Shown here: in pieces, positions 55,943 to 64,000 of the stretch
Numbering within the stretch: the first letter of the stretch is position 1
How the letters are laid out: each line of letters opens with the position of its first letter
DNA from: Paraglaciecola sp. L3A3
Lineage (GTDB): Bacteria; Pseudomonadota; Gammaproteobacteria; Enterobacterales; Alteromonadaceae
Direction: 5' to 3'
Assembly: GCF_009796765.1 (NCBI RefSeq)
Contig: NZ_CP047023.1
Span: forward strand, 3,951,501-4,015,500
DNA length: 64,000 nucleotides
Program-made: the position numbers and the translations under genes
Notes under the pieces: model-generated
Told to the model about the DNA's origin: nothing
Seen by the model: only the letters and a program-made list of their open reading frames with translations
Databases searched by the model: none

Positions 55943-55957
55943 TGTAATTAAATTACA
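55943..55957. promoter_or_regulatory. 15-bp palindrome, site 1 upstream of the DUF3718 gene
   Basis: TGTAATTAAATTACA is perfect except for its central base and lies 65 bp upstream of the DUF3718 start. The identical 15-mer is at 56115-56129. This looks like an operator for an unknown regulator. Confidence 0.55.
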
Positions 55958-56114
55958 GAATTATGTTGTTTTATTTCTGTTGCAATAAATCGACCAATTG
56001 TAAATTATAATATTCAATAACCAACAAACCAGCAAACTGTTGTTTTTAAAGGATTAAAAAACAACAACTATATCATTTAGAAATATCTATATTGAATAAC
56101 GATATCAAAAATAA

Positions 56115-56129
56115 TGTAATTAAATTACA
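56115..56129. promoter_or_regulatory. 15-bp palindrome, site 2 upstream of the DUF3718 gene
   Basis: Second identical TGTAATTAAATTACA, 172 bp from site 1. Confidence 0.55.
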
Positions 56130-56255
56130 AAACGACTATATCTTTGGAAAAACATCATAAAACATGCAATTGCAGTAAGCTAGATGTCACAAAACAGTAA
56201 AATTTTACATTGCCAAACAGCAAGCTAAATTAAAATCACTGCAAATATTAGGCAT

Positions 56256-56281
56256 AAAAAAAGCCCCGTAGGGCTTTTTTT
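56256..56281 (-). terminator. Terminator after ilvH
   Basis: Perfect 11-bp arms ending GCCC / GGGC with loop CGTA and T-runs on both strands. Located 12 bases beyond the ilvH stop. Confidence 0.92.
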
Positions 56282-56293
56282 AGTTAGGATTAT

Positions 56294-56791
56294 TTACAAA
56301 CGCAGTGCTTTTTCACCTCTGGCTAAACCACAAACCCCCGATCTTGATACTTCAATAATTTCAGTACTCTGACCAATTGCATGGGCAAATGCGTCTAGTT
56401 TATCGCTAGTACCTGTTACTTGAATAGTGTAGTTAGCCGTATCGACATCAACAATTTGCGCTCTGAAAATATCCACATTACGTTTCACTTCAGCGCGAAC
56501 TGATTCAGAACGAGTCGCCACTTTTATCAGCATAAGTTCACGTTCAACGTGTACACCGTCTGATAAATCTGACACCTTAAGCACGTCAATCAATTTATTA
56601 ACTTGCTTAGTGATTTGTTCAATCACTTTGTCATCAGCCTCAGTAACTATGGTTAATCTAGAAAGGCTTTTGTCATCAGTAGGTGCCACGCTCAAAGAAT
56701 CAACGTTATAACCACGTTGTGAGAAAACCCCTACCAAACGCGATAATGAGCCTGGTTCATTTTCCATTAAAACAGATAAGATTCTTCTCAT
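56294..56791 (-). CDS. ilvH: Acetolactate synthase small subunit
   Basis: 165 residues. N-terminal ACT domain (RRILSVLMENEPGSLSRLVGVFSQRGYN) that binds valine for feedback control, then the C-terminal activating domain. Start overlaps the ilvI stop by one base, so the subunits are co-translated. Confidence 0.97.
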   Translation of the reverse strand: MRRILSVLMENEPGSLSRLVGVFSQRGYNVDSLSVAPTDDKSLSRLTIVTEADDKVIEQITKQVNKLIDVLKVSDLSDGVHVERELMLIKVATRSESVRAEVKRNVDIFRAQIVDVDTANYTIQVTGTSDKLDAFAHAIGQSTEIIEVSRSGVCGLARGEKALRL

Positions 56792-58509
56792 TAGGTACGC
56801 TCCGTCTTACTCAATCGCATATCGTCCATCGCACCATATTTAATCTGCATTGGGTATACGTGTTCGTTTTGATCTACTCGAATATCCATAAATACTAGGC
56901 GGTCTTTTTCTGCAAAGCAGCGAGCCATAGCATCATCTAACTCTTCAGGTTTATCCACTCTAATTCCAATATGGCCATAAGCCTCTGCTAATTTAACAAA
57001 GTCAGGTAAAGAATCCATATACGAATGTGAATGACGCCCTTTATAAATCATATCCTGCCATTGGCGTACCATGCCTAACGCACGGTTATTAATAGAGATA
57101 ATCTTAACTGGAATGTTGTATTGCAAACATGTCGCCAATTCTTGGATATTCATTTGAATACTACCGTCACCTGTAACACAAGCAACAACTGCATCAGGAT
57201 GTGCCACTTGAACACCCATAGCGGCAGGAAAACCAAAGCCCATGGTTCCTGCGCCACCAGAATTAATCCAACGTCTTGGTTTGGCAAATGGGTAATAAAG
57301 AGCAGCAAACATTTGGTGTTGACCTACATCAGAGGTAATAAACGCATCACCTTGTGTATGTTTATACAAAGATTGTACAACTTGCTGTGGCTTAATTTGC
57401 TCGTTATCAAATTTAAACTCTAAACATTTTTGCCCACGCCATTGGTTAATTTGTTCCCACCAAGCAGACAAACTTTCTTTATGTGCAGCAACATCAAAAC
57501 CATCTAATTTTTCAAAAAACTGCTCTAAAACGGTTTCGATAGATCCCACTACAGGTATGTGTGCGGCAACAGTTTTAGAAATAGAAGTAGGATCAATATC
57601 AACATGTACTATGGTTGCATTAGGACAAAACTTGGCCACATTATTTGTCACACGATCATCAAAACGAGCACCTAAAGCAATAATACAATCAGCATTATGC
57701 ATCGTTTTATTCGCTTCAAATGTGCCATGCATACCTAACATACCAACAAATTGTTCATGAGTACCCGATACTGCACCTAATCCCATAAGGGTTGAAGTAA
57801 CAGGGCATCCTAATAATTCAGCAAATTCAGTCACTTTGGCGCTAGATTCACTCATAATCACACCACCACCGATATAAAGAACAGGCTGTTTAGCTGCTTT
57901 AATTGTATCAATGGCTTTCTTAATTTGTTTATTGTGACCTTTCAGCGTTGGGTTATACGAACGCATTTCTACTGTTTCCGGAAAAACATAAGGATGTTCT
58001 TCTAACGGGTTAACGATATCTTTAGGTAAATCAATAACTACTGGGCCTGGACGACCTGTATTCGCAATATGATAAGCCTTAGCGATAGCGCCAGGAATAT
58101 CCACTGCACGTTTAACTAAAAAGCTGTGTTTCACGATAGGACGTGAACAACCGATCATATCTGTTTCTTGGAAAGCGTCTTCGCCAATATGCATAGTTGG
58201 GACTTGTCCAGATAAAACTACCATAGGAATTGAATCCATATATGCGGTAGCAATACCCGTAATAGTATTTGTTGCACCAGGACCAGAAGTCACTAACACT
58301 GTCCCTGTTTTACCTGTTGAGCGAGCATAACCATCTGCCATATGAGCTGCGGCTTGTTCATGTCTTACAAGTATGTGTTCAACATCATCCTGGACATATA
58401 GCGCATCGTAAATATCCAGTACTGAACCACCAGGGTATCCAAATACATGTTTTACGCCTGCATCTTTTAGCGCCCTTACAACCATTGCGGCGCCTGACAT
58501 CATTTCCAT
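56791..58509 (-). CDS. ilvI: Acetolactate synthase large subunit
   Basis: 572 residues. Thiamine-diphosphate enzyme with the conserved glutamate in [15 protein letters not shown] and the cofactor motif [14 protein letters not shown] ... NNRALGM. Forms acetolactate or acetohydroxybutyrate for branched-chain amino acids with IlvH. The upstream 220 bp contain a perfect palindrome that may be an operator. Confidence 0.96.
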   Translation of the reverse strand: MEMMSGAAMVVRALKDAGVKHVFGYPGGSVLDIYDALYVQDDVEHILVRHEQAAAHMADGYARSTGKTGTVLVTSGPGATNTITGIATAYMDSIPMVVLSGQVPTMHIGEDAFQETDMIGCSRPIVKHSFLVKRAVDIPGAIAKAYHIANTGRPGPVVIDLPKDIVNPLEEHPYVFPETVEMRSYNPTLKGHNKQIKKAIDTIKAAKQPVLYIGGGVIMSESSAKVTEFAELLGCPVTSTLMGLGAVSGTHEQFVGMLGMHGTFEANKTMHNADCIIALGARFDDRVTNNVAKFCPNATIVHVDIDPTSISKTVAAHIPVVGSIETVLEQFFEKLDGFDVAAHKESLSAWWEQINQWRGQKCLEFKFDNEQIKPQQVVQSLYKHTQGDAFITSDVGQHQMFAALYYPFAKPRRWINSGGAGTMGFGFPAAMGVQVAHPDAVVACVTGDGSIQMNIQELATCLQYNIPVKIISINNRALGMVRQWQDMIYKGRHSHSYMDSLPDFVKLAEAYGHIGIRVDKPEELDDAMARCFAEKDRLVFMDIRVDQNEHVYPMQIKYGAMDDMRLSKTERT

Positions 58510-58629
58510 TAGATATTCTCCAGAAAATTGCTGAGTTTAGTTTAATGACGGCACTATACTTGACGGATTAGGAAGAATAAACAGTTAAGTGGCAATAAGT
58601 GAGATTTTTATCCTTGTAACGGGAAATAA

Positions 58630-58645
58630 TAGGATGAACATCCTA
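58630..58645. promoter_or_regulatory. 16-bp palindrome upstream of ilvI
   Basis: TAGGATGAACATCCTA has 7-bp perfect arms; a third half-site TTAGGATG lies at 58671-58678. It is 120 bp upstream of the ilvI start. The binding protein is unknown. Confidence 0.45.
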
Positions 58646-58731
58646 ACAATTACAGTATCAACTAGTATAATTAGGATGTTTTGCATCGTCTGCACAAACA
58701 GAGATTTTTAAATGAAATACCTAGTCGTTAT

Positions 58732-59106
58732 TTATTCATCATCAATTTCAATTTGAATTTCGTCTTCCTGTCCTATACTTGCTTCTTCATCGTCGTTAGA
58801 TATACGATGACTACCATATATTCCAGCAAGTTTAGGACGATTAATCCGCTTTTGATATTTCACCCAAGCTTTCTCTGCAAAACTTTGCGGGGCTTTTTTA
58901 GCAAATGCTGCGGCCAACAATTCTTGGTCTTCGTCTGTCTCGGGAGCAATATGACCATCAACTAAGGCAGCAATAAGACAACCATATTCAGCCAATGCTT
59001 TACTTTCGTTAATCGAAAAATCCCCTGAACGAGAAAAACCATAAGGATAATTTTTTGGATCTGCAAACAAGCGGCCAACTAACGAGTCTCTTTTAATTTT
59101 TGCCAT
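58732..59106 (-). CDS. maoP: MaoP / DUF413 family protein
   Basis: 124 residues from ATG 59106; a longer frame adds a tail with no homologous pattern. The core KNYPYGFSRSGDFSINESKAL and the end of the domain WVKYQKRINRPK match the DUF413 family, which includes E. coli MaoP, a factor in organising the Ori macrodomain. The C-terminal 30 residues are acidic. Confidence 0.82.
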   Translation of the reverse strand: MAKIKRDSLVGRLFADPKNYPYGFSRSGDFSINESKALAEYGCLIAALVDGHIAPETDEDQELLAAAFAKKAPQSFAEKAWVKYQKRINRPKLAGIYGSHRISNDDEEASIGQEDEIQIEIDDE

Positions 59107-59232
59107 AACAATTCTCATAAAATAAAATTTACAACATAAGGTAGCTTGACTCTGCACAGGGCTGAGTTCTACCTTGCTTTATAATTTATAACTGAGAACT
59201 GTCAATATTATTTGTATGAATTTTTTATTATG

Positions 59233-59748
59233 TTATCTGTTTTGGGGGACCCAAGCCCAGATCATTTCACAGATCACAGGTTCGATACCCATTGCGTCAG
59301 TCACTTTAACTGCCACCTTTATTTCGCCCTTTTCCAGAGTTTGCATCAAGTCAATTTGTTCATCAGTTAAAGTAGCAACCGCTGTCATATCTCCCGTTGC
59401 TCTTTTGATATATTGCAGGTCCATGCGTTTGATCAAGGGTAGCTTATCTCCCGGTAAATTAATCCCAACAATAAAACCTGTGCATGATTCTGCCAACAAA
59501 GCTGTTGCAGCAGCATGTACGCTGCCAATGTGGTTTTGCGCTTTACGATAGTTTTTTTGCCTATAGGTGACTGTTTTGCCATCTGTATGCAACATCTCGA
59601 TGCCAGTAGTACCAGCCAATTTAACCTTAAATCGAAACACTTTGGTAATTAACCAAGAGCTGAACCAAACTGGCCTGCGATTGGCAAAATCGACAAAAGT
59701 ACGAAAAGGATTGGATTTATACTTATTTTGCTGACTTGATTGAGACAT
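59233..59748 (-). CDS. DUF4442 hotdog-fold (thioesterase-like) protein
   Basis: 171 residues from ATG 59748, five bases after AGGAG; a GTG two codons upstream is too near the ribosome-binding site. The middle (GSVHAAATALLAESCTGFIVG) is the central helix region of a hotdog fold, fitting DUF4442, a family thought to include acyl-CoA thioesterases. Substrate unknown. Confidence 0.82.
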   Translation of the reverse strand: MSQSSQQNKYKSNPFRTFVDFANRRPVWFSSWLITKVFRFKVKLAGTTGIEMLHTDGKTVTYRQKNYRKAQNHIGSVHAAATALLAESCTGFIVGINLPGDKLPLIKRMDLQYIKRATGDMTAVATLTDEQIDLMQTLEKGEIKVAVKVTDAMGIEPVICEMIWAWVPQNR

Positions 59749-59814
59749 AGACACTCCTGGTTAGACCAGTTAATTGTGCATGTTAATGATTAGCCTTGCA
59801 ACTCAAGATAAGAG

Positions 59815-61383
59815 CTATTCAACTGGAATATTGGCATCTCGTAAAATATTCTCTAAATCTTGTGTATGCCGACTGAATTTTTTCCAACTACCTATAGAAT
59901 GAGTGTTAATAGGCTGACGTACTTGAACTTTACTAGCCGTGGCTACTGGCGCTTGGTTCTGCTCTACATGTAAACACTTTTCTTGCCAAGGCAGTTGGCA
60001 AAATGCTAGTAGTTGTTGGATATGTGTTTGTGGCTGCATAACTAAGTCTTCGTATTTGAGCAGCATAAAATTATCTGGTTTTAACTTAGCCCAGCGATGC
60101 GCTAGTTGATAAAATTCTGCATAAAAATGACCGATTGTTGATAAATCATAAGTGTACTGATAATAAGGACTGGTATTCGAAAATAGCTGCCTAAAATTGC
60201 CTATACAGGTATCCATTGGGTTGCGTAATAAACAAATGATTTTGGCTTTAGGCAAGGCTTTTCTAATTAAGTCTATGTAAAAAAAGTTAAAAGGTAATTT
60301 ATCGATAAAATATTTGCTGCTACCTGATACCTCAGCTGTACTTTGTATATAACGACGTCCAATCTCTGCATAGTCAACATTTTGTGCGGCTTCTAAGGTT
60401 TCAAGATCTAATACAGTTTGGCTAGCAGTAGCCGTCACCTGTTTCACCGCCAAAGCAAAATCTTGTAATTCACCACAAGATGTCACATCGGTATGATTAC
60501 TCAGAATTCGCTCAACTAAGGTAGTGCCAGAGCGAGGCATGCCCAAGACAAAAATGGGCCGTTCTGAGTCATAACCTTGATTATTTGAGCGAGTTAAATC
60601 TTGCGTTTTTTGCAGGTGTTCAAAAAGCTCTTTATCATGACTAAATTGATAATGGCTAATAGCCAATTTTGCTTGTTTAGCTTGGTGTAATGCCTCGAAA
60701 GACTTGTCATACTCACCTAAAGCCTCATATTCTTTGGCTAAAGCATGGCCGATATGCAATAAATTATTAGGGTGTATTGACTGATTAAAAAGCGACTCTA
60801 ACCTTTTAATATGATTGTTATCTTTATCTATGCCTCCTAAATCAGCTAAAGCAAAGTGCGCTTGAAAATATTCAGCTTTGAGACGAATGGCGGCTTCAAA
60901 AGCCTCACGAGCCTGTGCAAAATGCCCTACAAATTTACTCGATACAGCAAAGTTGTAATAAAACTCAGGGCGTTTAGTGTTAAGAGTTAATGCTTTGGCA
61001 AAATACAACAAAGCTTTTTGATGCAAACCGATATGGCTTAAGGCCACACCCAAGGTATCTAAAGTCAGCGGATTTTCGATGTTTTTCACTGGTGCCAACT
61101 CAGCATATTTACATACTTCAGCAATCTTACCTTGCAAGGCATAACATTTACAAAGGTGGGCCATATATTCAGCAGTAGTATCAATTTCTAAAGCTTTATG
61201 TATCAGTTTAATAGCTTTTGTTATTTGCCCAACTGCAACATTGATCATAGCTAATAAAAAGTAACTATCAGCGTGTTGCGGGTTTTGCTTGATGATCTCT
61301 ACACAATAGCTGTGACCTTTAACAAAATCCCTGTTATTGACCGCCTGCTGAGCCAGTCTATGTAGTTGTGCAATTTGATTCAT
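59815..61383 (-). CDS. TPR-repeat sulfotransferase-like protein
   Basis: 522 residues from ATG 61383. A TTG nine codons upstream lies within the terminator of the preceding gene and is unlikely. The N-terminal 270 residues hold about six TPR units; the C-terminal half is a sulfotransferase domain with the PAPS 5-phosphosulfate loop IFVLGMPRSGTTLVERIL and a 3-phosphate-binding region CLLRNPMDTC. It is downstream of a TonB-dependent receptor on the same strand, a pairing often seen in marine and soil proteobacteria. The sulfate acceptor is unknown. Confidence 0.87.
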   Translation of the reverse strand: MNQIAQLHRLAQQAVNNRDFVKGHSYCVEIIKQNPQHADSYFLLAMINVAVGQITKAIKLIHKALEIDTTAEYMAHLCKCYALQGKIAEVCKYAELAPVKNIENPLTLDTLGVALSHIGLHQKALLYFAKALTLNTKRPEFYYNFAVSSKFVGHFAQAREAFEAAIRLKAEYFQAHFALADLGGIDKDNNHIKRLESLFNQSIHPNNLLHIGHALAKEYEALGEYDKSFEALHQAKQAKLAISHYQFSHDKELFEHLQKTQDLTRSNNQGYDSERPIFVLGMPRSGTTLVERILSNHTDVTSCGELQDFALAVKQVTATASQTVLDLETLEAAQNVDYAEIGRRYIQSTAEVSGSSKYFIDKLPFNFFYIDLIRKALPKAKIICLLRNPMDTCIGNFRQLFSNTSPYYQYTYDLSTIGHFYAEFYQLAHRWAKLKPDNFMLLKYEDLVMQPQTHIQQLLAFCQLPWQEKCLHVEQNQAPVATASKVQVRQPINTHSIGSWKKFSRHTQDLENILRDANIPVE

Positions 61384-61395
61384 ATTCTGCAAATT

Positions 61396-61417
61396 AAAAA
61401 GGGCACTCAATGTGCCC
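61396..61417 (-). terminator. Terminator after the TonB-dependent receptor gene
   Basis: On the minus strand GGGCAC and GTGCCC form a 6-bp stem with a five-base loop, followed by TTTTT. It lies 12 bp past the receptor stop and just upstream of the sulfotransferase ATG, so it may lower downstream expression. Confidence 0.7.
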
Positions 61418-61428
61418 CTAGTGTAGAT

Positions 61429-63915
61429 TTATAATTCAAAATCATAACTAAATTTAACACCCACTTTACGAGGGGTTGCTAAGTAATGCCCGTAACTTCG
61501 CGATATCTCAAAGCCATTTGTATTCACATCAGGAGCAGTAGCTAAACCTATATTACCCTTGTTAGTCCTTGCCGATGTGTAGGCATATTTGTCGAATAAA
61601 TTACTCACATAAAAAGTGGCTGTCCAGCTATTTTCGGCAATAGAAGCACTGATGTTACTCAAGCTATATCCACCTAATGATTCACCACTTTCACGATTAC
61701 CAATTTGGGTAATCACATCACTTTGCGAAGTTAAACCGTACACTATATCAAGTGATTTTCCATCCCACACTTCTGTGCTGTATTTTATACCAAAAGATAG
61801 TTGATGTTCTGCTGAACCAGGTAAACGGTCGCCACTTAAAGCATCAATATCGCCATCATTATCAGCTGCACCGTCGCCATCACCATTACCAAACAAACCT
61901 AATACGTCTTTAGTTAATTCAGCTTGTGTAAAAGCATAGGTTGCATAAGCCGTTAACGCATCAGTCATGATTGCCCGAGTTGATATTTCAATTCCTTTGG
62001 CATTTGCTGTTCCAGCATTTCTGGTAATAGGTTGTAAACCGTTTTGGGTTGAACCCGCCACTTGGGCATCTTTCCAATCGACGTTAAATAAAGCCCCATT
62101 AAAATGAAATTTATTTCTCAACCAAGCACTTTTAAAACCTAGCTCGTAGTTAACGGTTGTATCAGCGGCATAGGTTTGTTCAAAGGGTAAAGCACAGACT
62201 TGTTGAGCATCATTAGCTGCATTGGGATCACATGCTCCGACACTATTGGCTCCACCTATTCTAAAGCCTTCACTTATGGTGGCATAGGCTAATACATCAT
62301 CTGAAAACTGATAACTAGCATTTAATTTTAATAAGCTACCCTCATCTTCATCAGCCACATCGACCAGATCAAACAGGATCTCATCACCACTACGAAAATC
62401 ATCCGCGCCATCTTCTATATCAATAGAGGTATACAATAATGGAAAATCAACAGCTGATTGCACCGCCACATCATACTGATAAAAGCGGACACCTAATGTC
62501 ACATCAAATTTAGCAGAAAATTGGTAACTCAATTCACCAAATAACGCTTTTTCAGTAGATTGAATATAAGTCACTGAATAATACTCAAGGGAATCAGGTC
62601 TTAAGTTTCCACCAGTTTGCCAATCATTCAAGGCAAATTCATCAAATCCGGGGGTAAATTCTTCACTAATTTCTGATGAATCCACTTTGTAATAATAAGC
62701 ACCTGCAATCCAAGACAGGGCAGAATCATTTGTTGATACTAAGCGTACTTCTTGGGTGAATATATCCGCTTGTTCTGTATCGCGAGAATAAGATGAAAAA
62801 GCAGGGAATTCTTCATATCCAAAACCTAAGCCTATCAGTAAGTCGGATTGATCTCTGCTACCGTCTCCTTCATGTTCAGATTTTCCGGTGGCAGACACCA
62901 AATCTGCAAAGCCAAGATCGGCTTTTATTTCAAGACTTAATAGAGAATCTTCTACCTCTCTAGGTTCTTCATAACGATAAGCTGATTCATATTCCCCAAC
63001 TAGCTCAGACAATGGGTTATTAACAGCTAACGCATCATTATGCACGATCGAACGAGCACCAAACTCTTGTTTCTGGTAAAAATAAGACAAGGTGGCATCA
63101 AGGTTTTCATTGGGCATCCAGCGTAATGCCATTTTAGTTGTAAGTGTGTCTTCGCTATTTAAATCTTTTTTCTGATAAATATTCTGTTCTACTTCTGCCG
63201 GATTCGACCAATCAGGATCAGCTAAAGATACGCCACTTTCTTTCACCAAATAGTTGTAGTCTATAAAACCTGGATTATGCAGTTTGTTTAGTGACACTCT
63301 TATACCAAGTTCATCATTAATTAGAGGGGTATTAAAAACAAAGCCCCCTTCTCCGCCTAAAGAATCACTCTGTGATAAAGAAAACAGATCACCCGAGATT
63401 TGACCTTCAGTTAAATCTAACTCAACTTGTTTAGATATATAACGAATTGCTCCGCCTAATGTGCCTGCACCATATAAAGTGCCCTGGGGGCCAATCAAAA
63501 CCTCAACACGTTCAATGTCATTCAGTCGCATATTCACAAGCAGTGGGATTTCGCCGACATAAGTGGCAACCGTTCCACCTTCAGGTCCTGGTCCTAAATT
63601 ATTGGTATTCAGACCACGGACAACAATAGGAGAGGTATTTCGACCGCCTTGGTCGATAACAGTTAACCCCGGAACCCATCTAGCCACATCTTCTAGATCA
63701 GCAATATTTTGTTCCGCTAAAGTATCAGGTGTTAAAGCTGTGATATTTAATGGTGCGTCTTGCACTGTTCCAGAGCGACGAGTAGCAGTTATTTCAATTG
63801 TCTCAATTTGGTTGTCTGAAGAGTTTTGCGCTAACGCCACACTCGGTGTCGAAAAGACAGAAGAGATAGCCAGCCCTATGGCTGAGTATTGAAAGAATCT
63901 TTGAGGTTTGTTCAT
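61429..63915 (-). CDS. TonB-dependent outer-membrane receptor
   Basis: 828 residues. Signal peptide (cleavage ALA-Q near residue 29), TonB-box-like IETIEITATRR, plug domain (about 50-160; VRGLNTNN, IGPQGTLYGAGTLGGAIRYISK) and a 22-strand barrel ending in FSYDFEL. It imports a large ligand with energy from TonB. Plug motifs put it in the general iron-complex/unknown-substrate class, not the SusC class. The linked TPR-sulfotransferase suggests a sulfated or modified ligand, but this is conjecture. The promoter lies in the last 85 bp of the window. Confidence 0.93.
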   Translation of the reverse strand: MNKPQRFFQYSAIGLAISSVFSTPSVALAQNSSDNQIETIEITATRRSGTVQDAPLNITALTPDTLAEQNIADLEDVARWVPGLTVIDQGGRNTSPIVVRGLNTNNLGPGPEGGTVATYVGEIPLLVNMRLNDIERVEVLIGPQGTLYGAGTLGGAIRYISKQVELDLTEGQISGDLFSLSQSDSLGGEGGFVFNTPLINDELGIRVSLNKLHNPGFIDYNYLVKESGVSLADPDWSNPAEVEQNIYQKKDLNSEDTLTTKMALRWMPNENLDATLSYFYQKQEFGARSIVHNDALAVNNPLSELVGEYESAYRYEEPREVEDSLLSLEIKADLGFADLVSATGKSEHEGDGSRDQSDLLIGLGFGYEEFPAFSSYSRDTEQADIFTQEVRLVSTNDSALSWIAGAYYYKVDSSEISEEFTPGFDEFALNDWQTGGNLRPDSLEYYSVTYIQSTEKALFGELSYQFSAKFDVTLGVRFYQYDVAVQSAVDFPLLYTSIDIEDGADDFRSGDEILFDLVDVADEDEGSLLKLNASYQFSDDVLAYATISEGFRIGGANSVGACDPNAANDAQQVCALPFEQTYAADTTVNYELGFKSAWLRNKFHFNGALFNVDWKDAQVAGSTQNGLQPITRNAGTANAKGIEISTRAIMTDALTAYATYAFTQAELTKDVLGLFGNGDGDGAADNDGDIDALSGDRLPGSAEHQLSFGIKYSTEVWDGKSLDIVYGLTSQSDVITQIGNRESGESLGGYSLSNISASIAENSWTATFYVSNLFDKYAYTSARTNKGNIGLATAPDVNTNGFEISRSYGHYLATPRKVGVKFSYDFEL

Positions 63916-64000
63916 TTATTTCCCAGTACGACTTAAATCAAGGTTAGAGGATGCTGAAAGCACATATCATGCCTATACAAAAATACCTTTTTGTTATTAT

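Larger units (their letters stand above)
55879..56293. other. AT-rich gap between ilvH and the DUF3718 gene
   Basis: 415 bp containing the two palindromes above, probable promoter of the DUF3718 gene, and the ilvH terminator. No other gene or RNA is visible. Confidence 0.5.

Noticed and set aside
1..64000. tRNA, rRNA, prophage or transposase genes
   Set aside because: None could be recognised on either strand; the island carries repeats but no transposase or integrase.

Overview
This window looks like chromosomal DNA of a marine gammaproteobacterium of the order Alteromonadales, close to Paraglaciecola or Glaciecola. The evidence is the low G+C content, the housekeeping genes (gcvTHP, glnE, ilvIH, rimK, tdk, maoP-like, UPF0231, DUF3718, a TcpQ-domain protein) and genes for degrading red-algal galactans. 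The genus is an inference; no rRNA or tRNA gene is visible.

Region 1 (about 0.1-26.7 kb) is a loose polysaccharide-use region. A membrane-bound AraC-type regulator is divergent from a 1919-residue secreted protein with two GH16 domains, six BIG2 domains, five copies of an unrecognised Cys-containing domain and a C-terminal dockerin. The next gene encodes a cohesin-like protein with a PEP-CTERM-like tail, so the enzyme may be held at the cell surface. Further on are a hybrid histidine kinase convergent with a NarL-type regulator, a HEFGH lipoprotein with a partner lipoprotein, a CDP-alcohol phosphatidyltransferase with a glycerol-phosphate-type cytidylyltransferase, an S1 sulfatase, a HAD phosphatase, a GH86 agarase/porphyranase and a GH117-like lipoprotein. 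Together the enzymes suggest stepwise breakdown of agar or porphyran: endo-cleavage (GH16, GH86), desulfation (S1) and removal of terminal anhydrogalactose (GH117).

Region 2 (about 26.8-34.9 kb) is a repeat-rich accessory island between the GH117-like gene and gcvP. It holds an IetAS-type AAA ATPase/subtilisin pair, a HigBA module with a readable operator-promoter, and a VapBC module. These modules lie between three copies of a repeat built of successive hairpins: one inverted copy left of ietS, one between higA and vapC, and one right of vapB. Other short repeats are packed in the same gaps.

Region 3 (about 34.9-64 kb) is mostly core: gcvP-gcvH-gcvT with a divergent LysR regulator, a 56-residue small protein, an ATPase of the type linked to the XrtA/PEP-CTERM system, a haemolysin III-like protein, a CNNM protein, rimK, an MscS-family channel, an outer-membrane barrel, a GIY-YIG protein, glnE, a TcpQ-domain protein, a late acyltransferase, a GGDEF-EAL protein with a degenerate GGDQF motif, tdk, a double DUF3718 protein, ilvI-ilvH, maoP-like, a DUF4442 protein, a TPR-sulfotransferase and a TonB-dependent receptor. 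The XrtA-type ATPase supports the idea that this cell sorts PEP-CTERM proteins such as the cohesin-like one. Everything here was read by eye; family names rest on motif recognition, not on searches.
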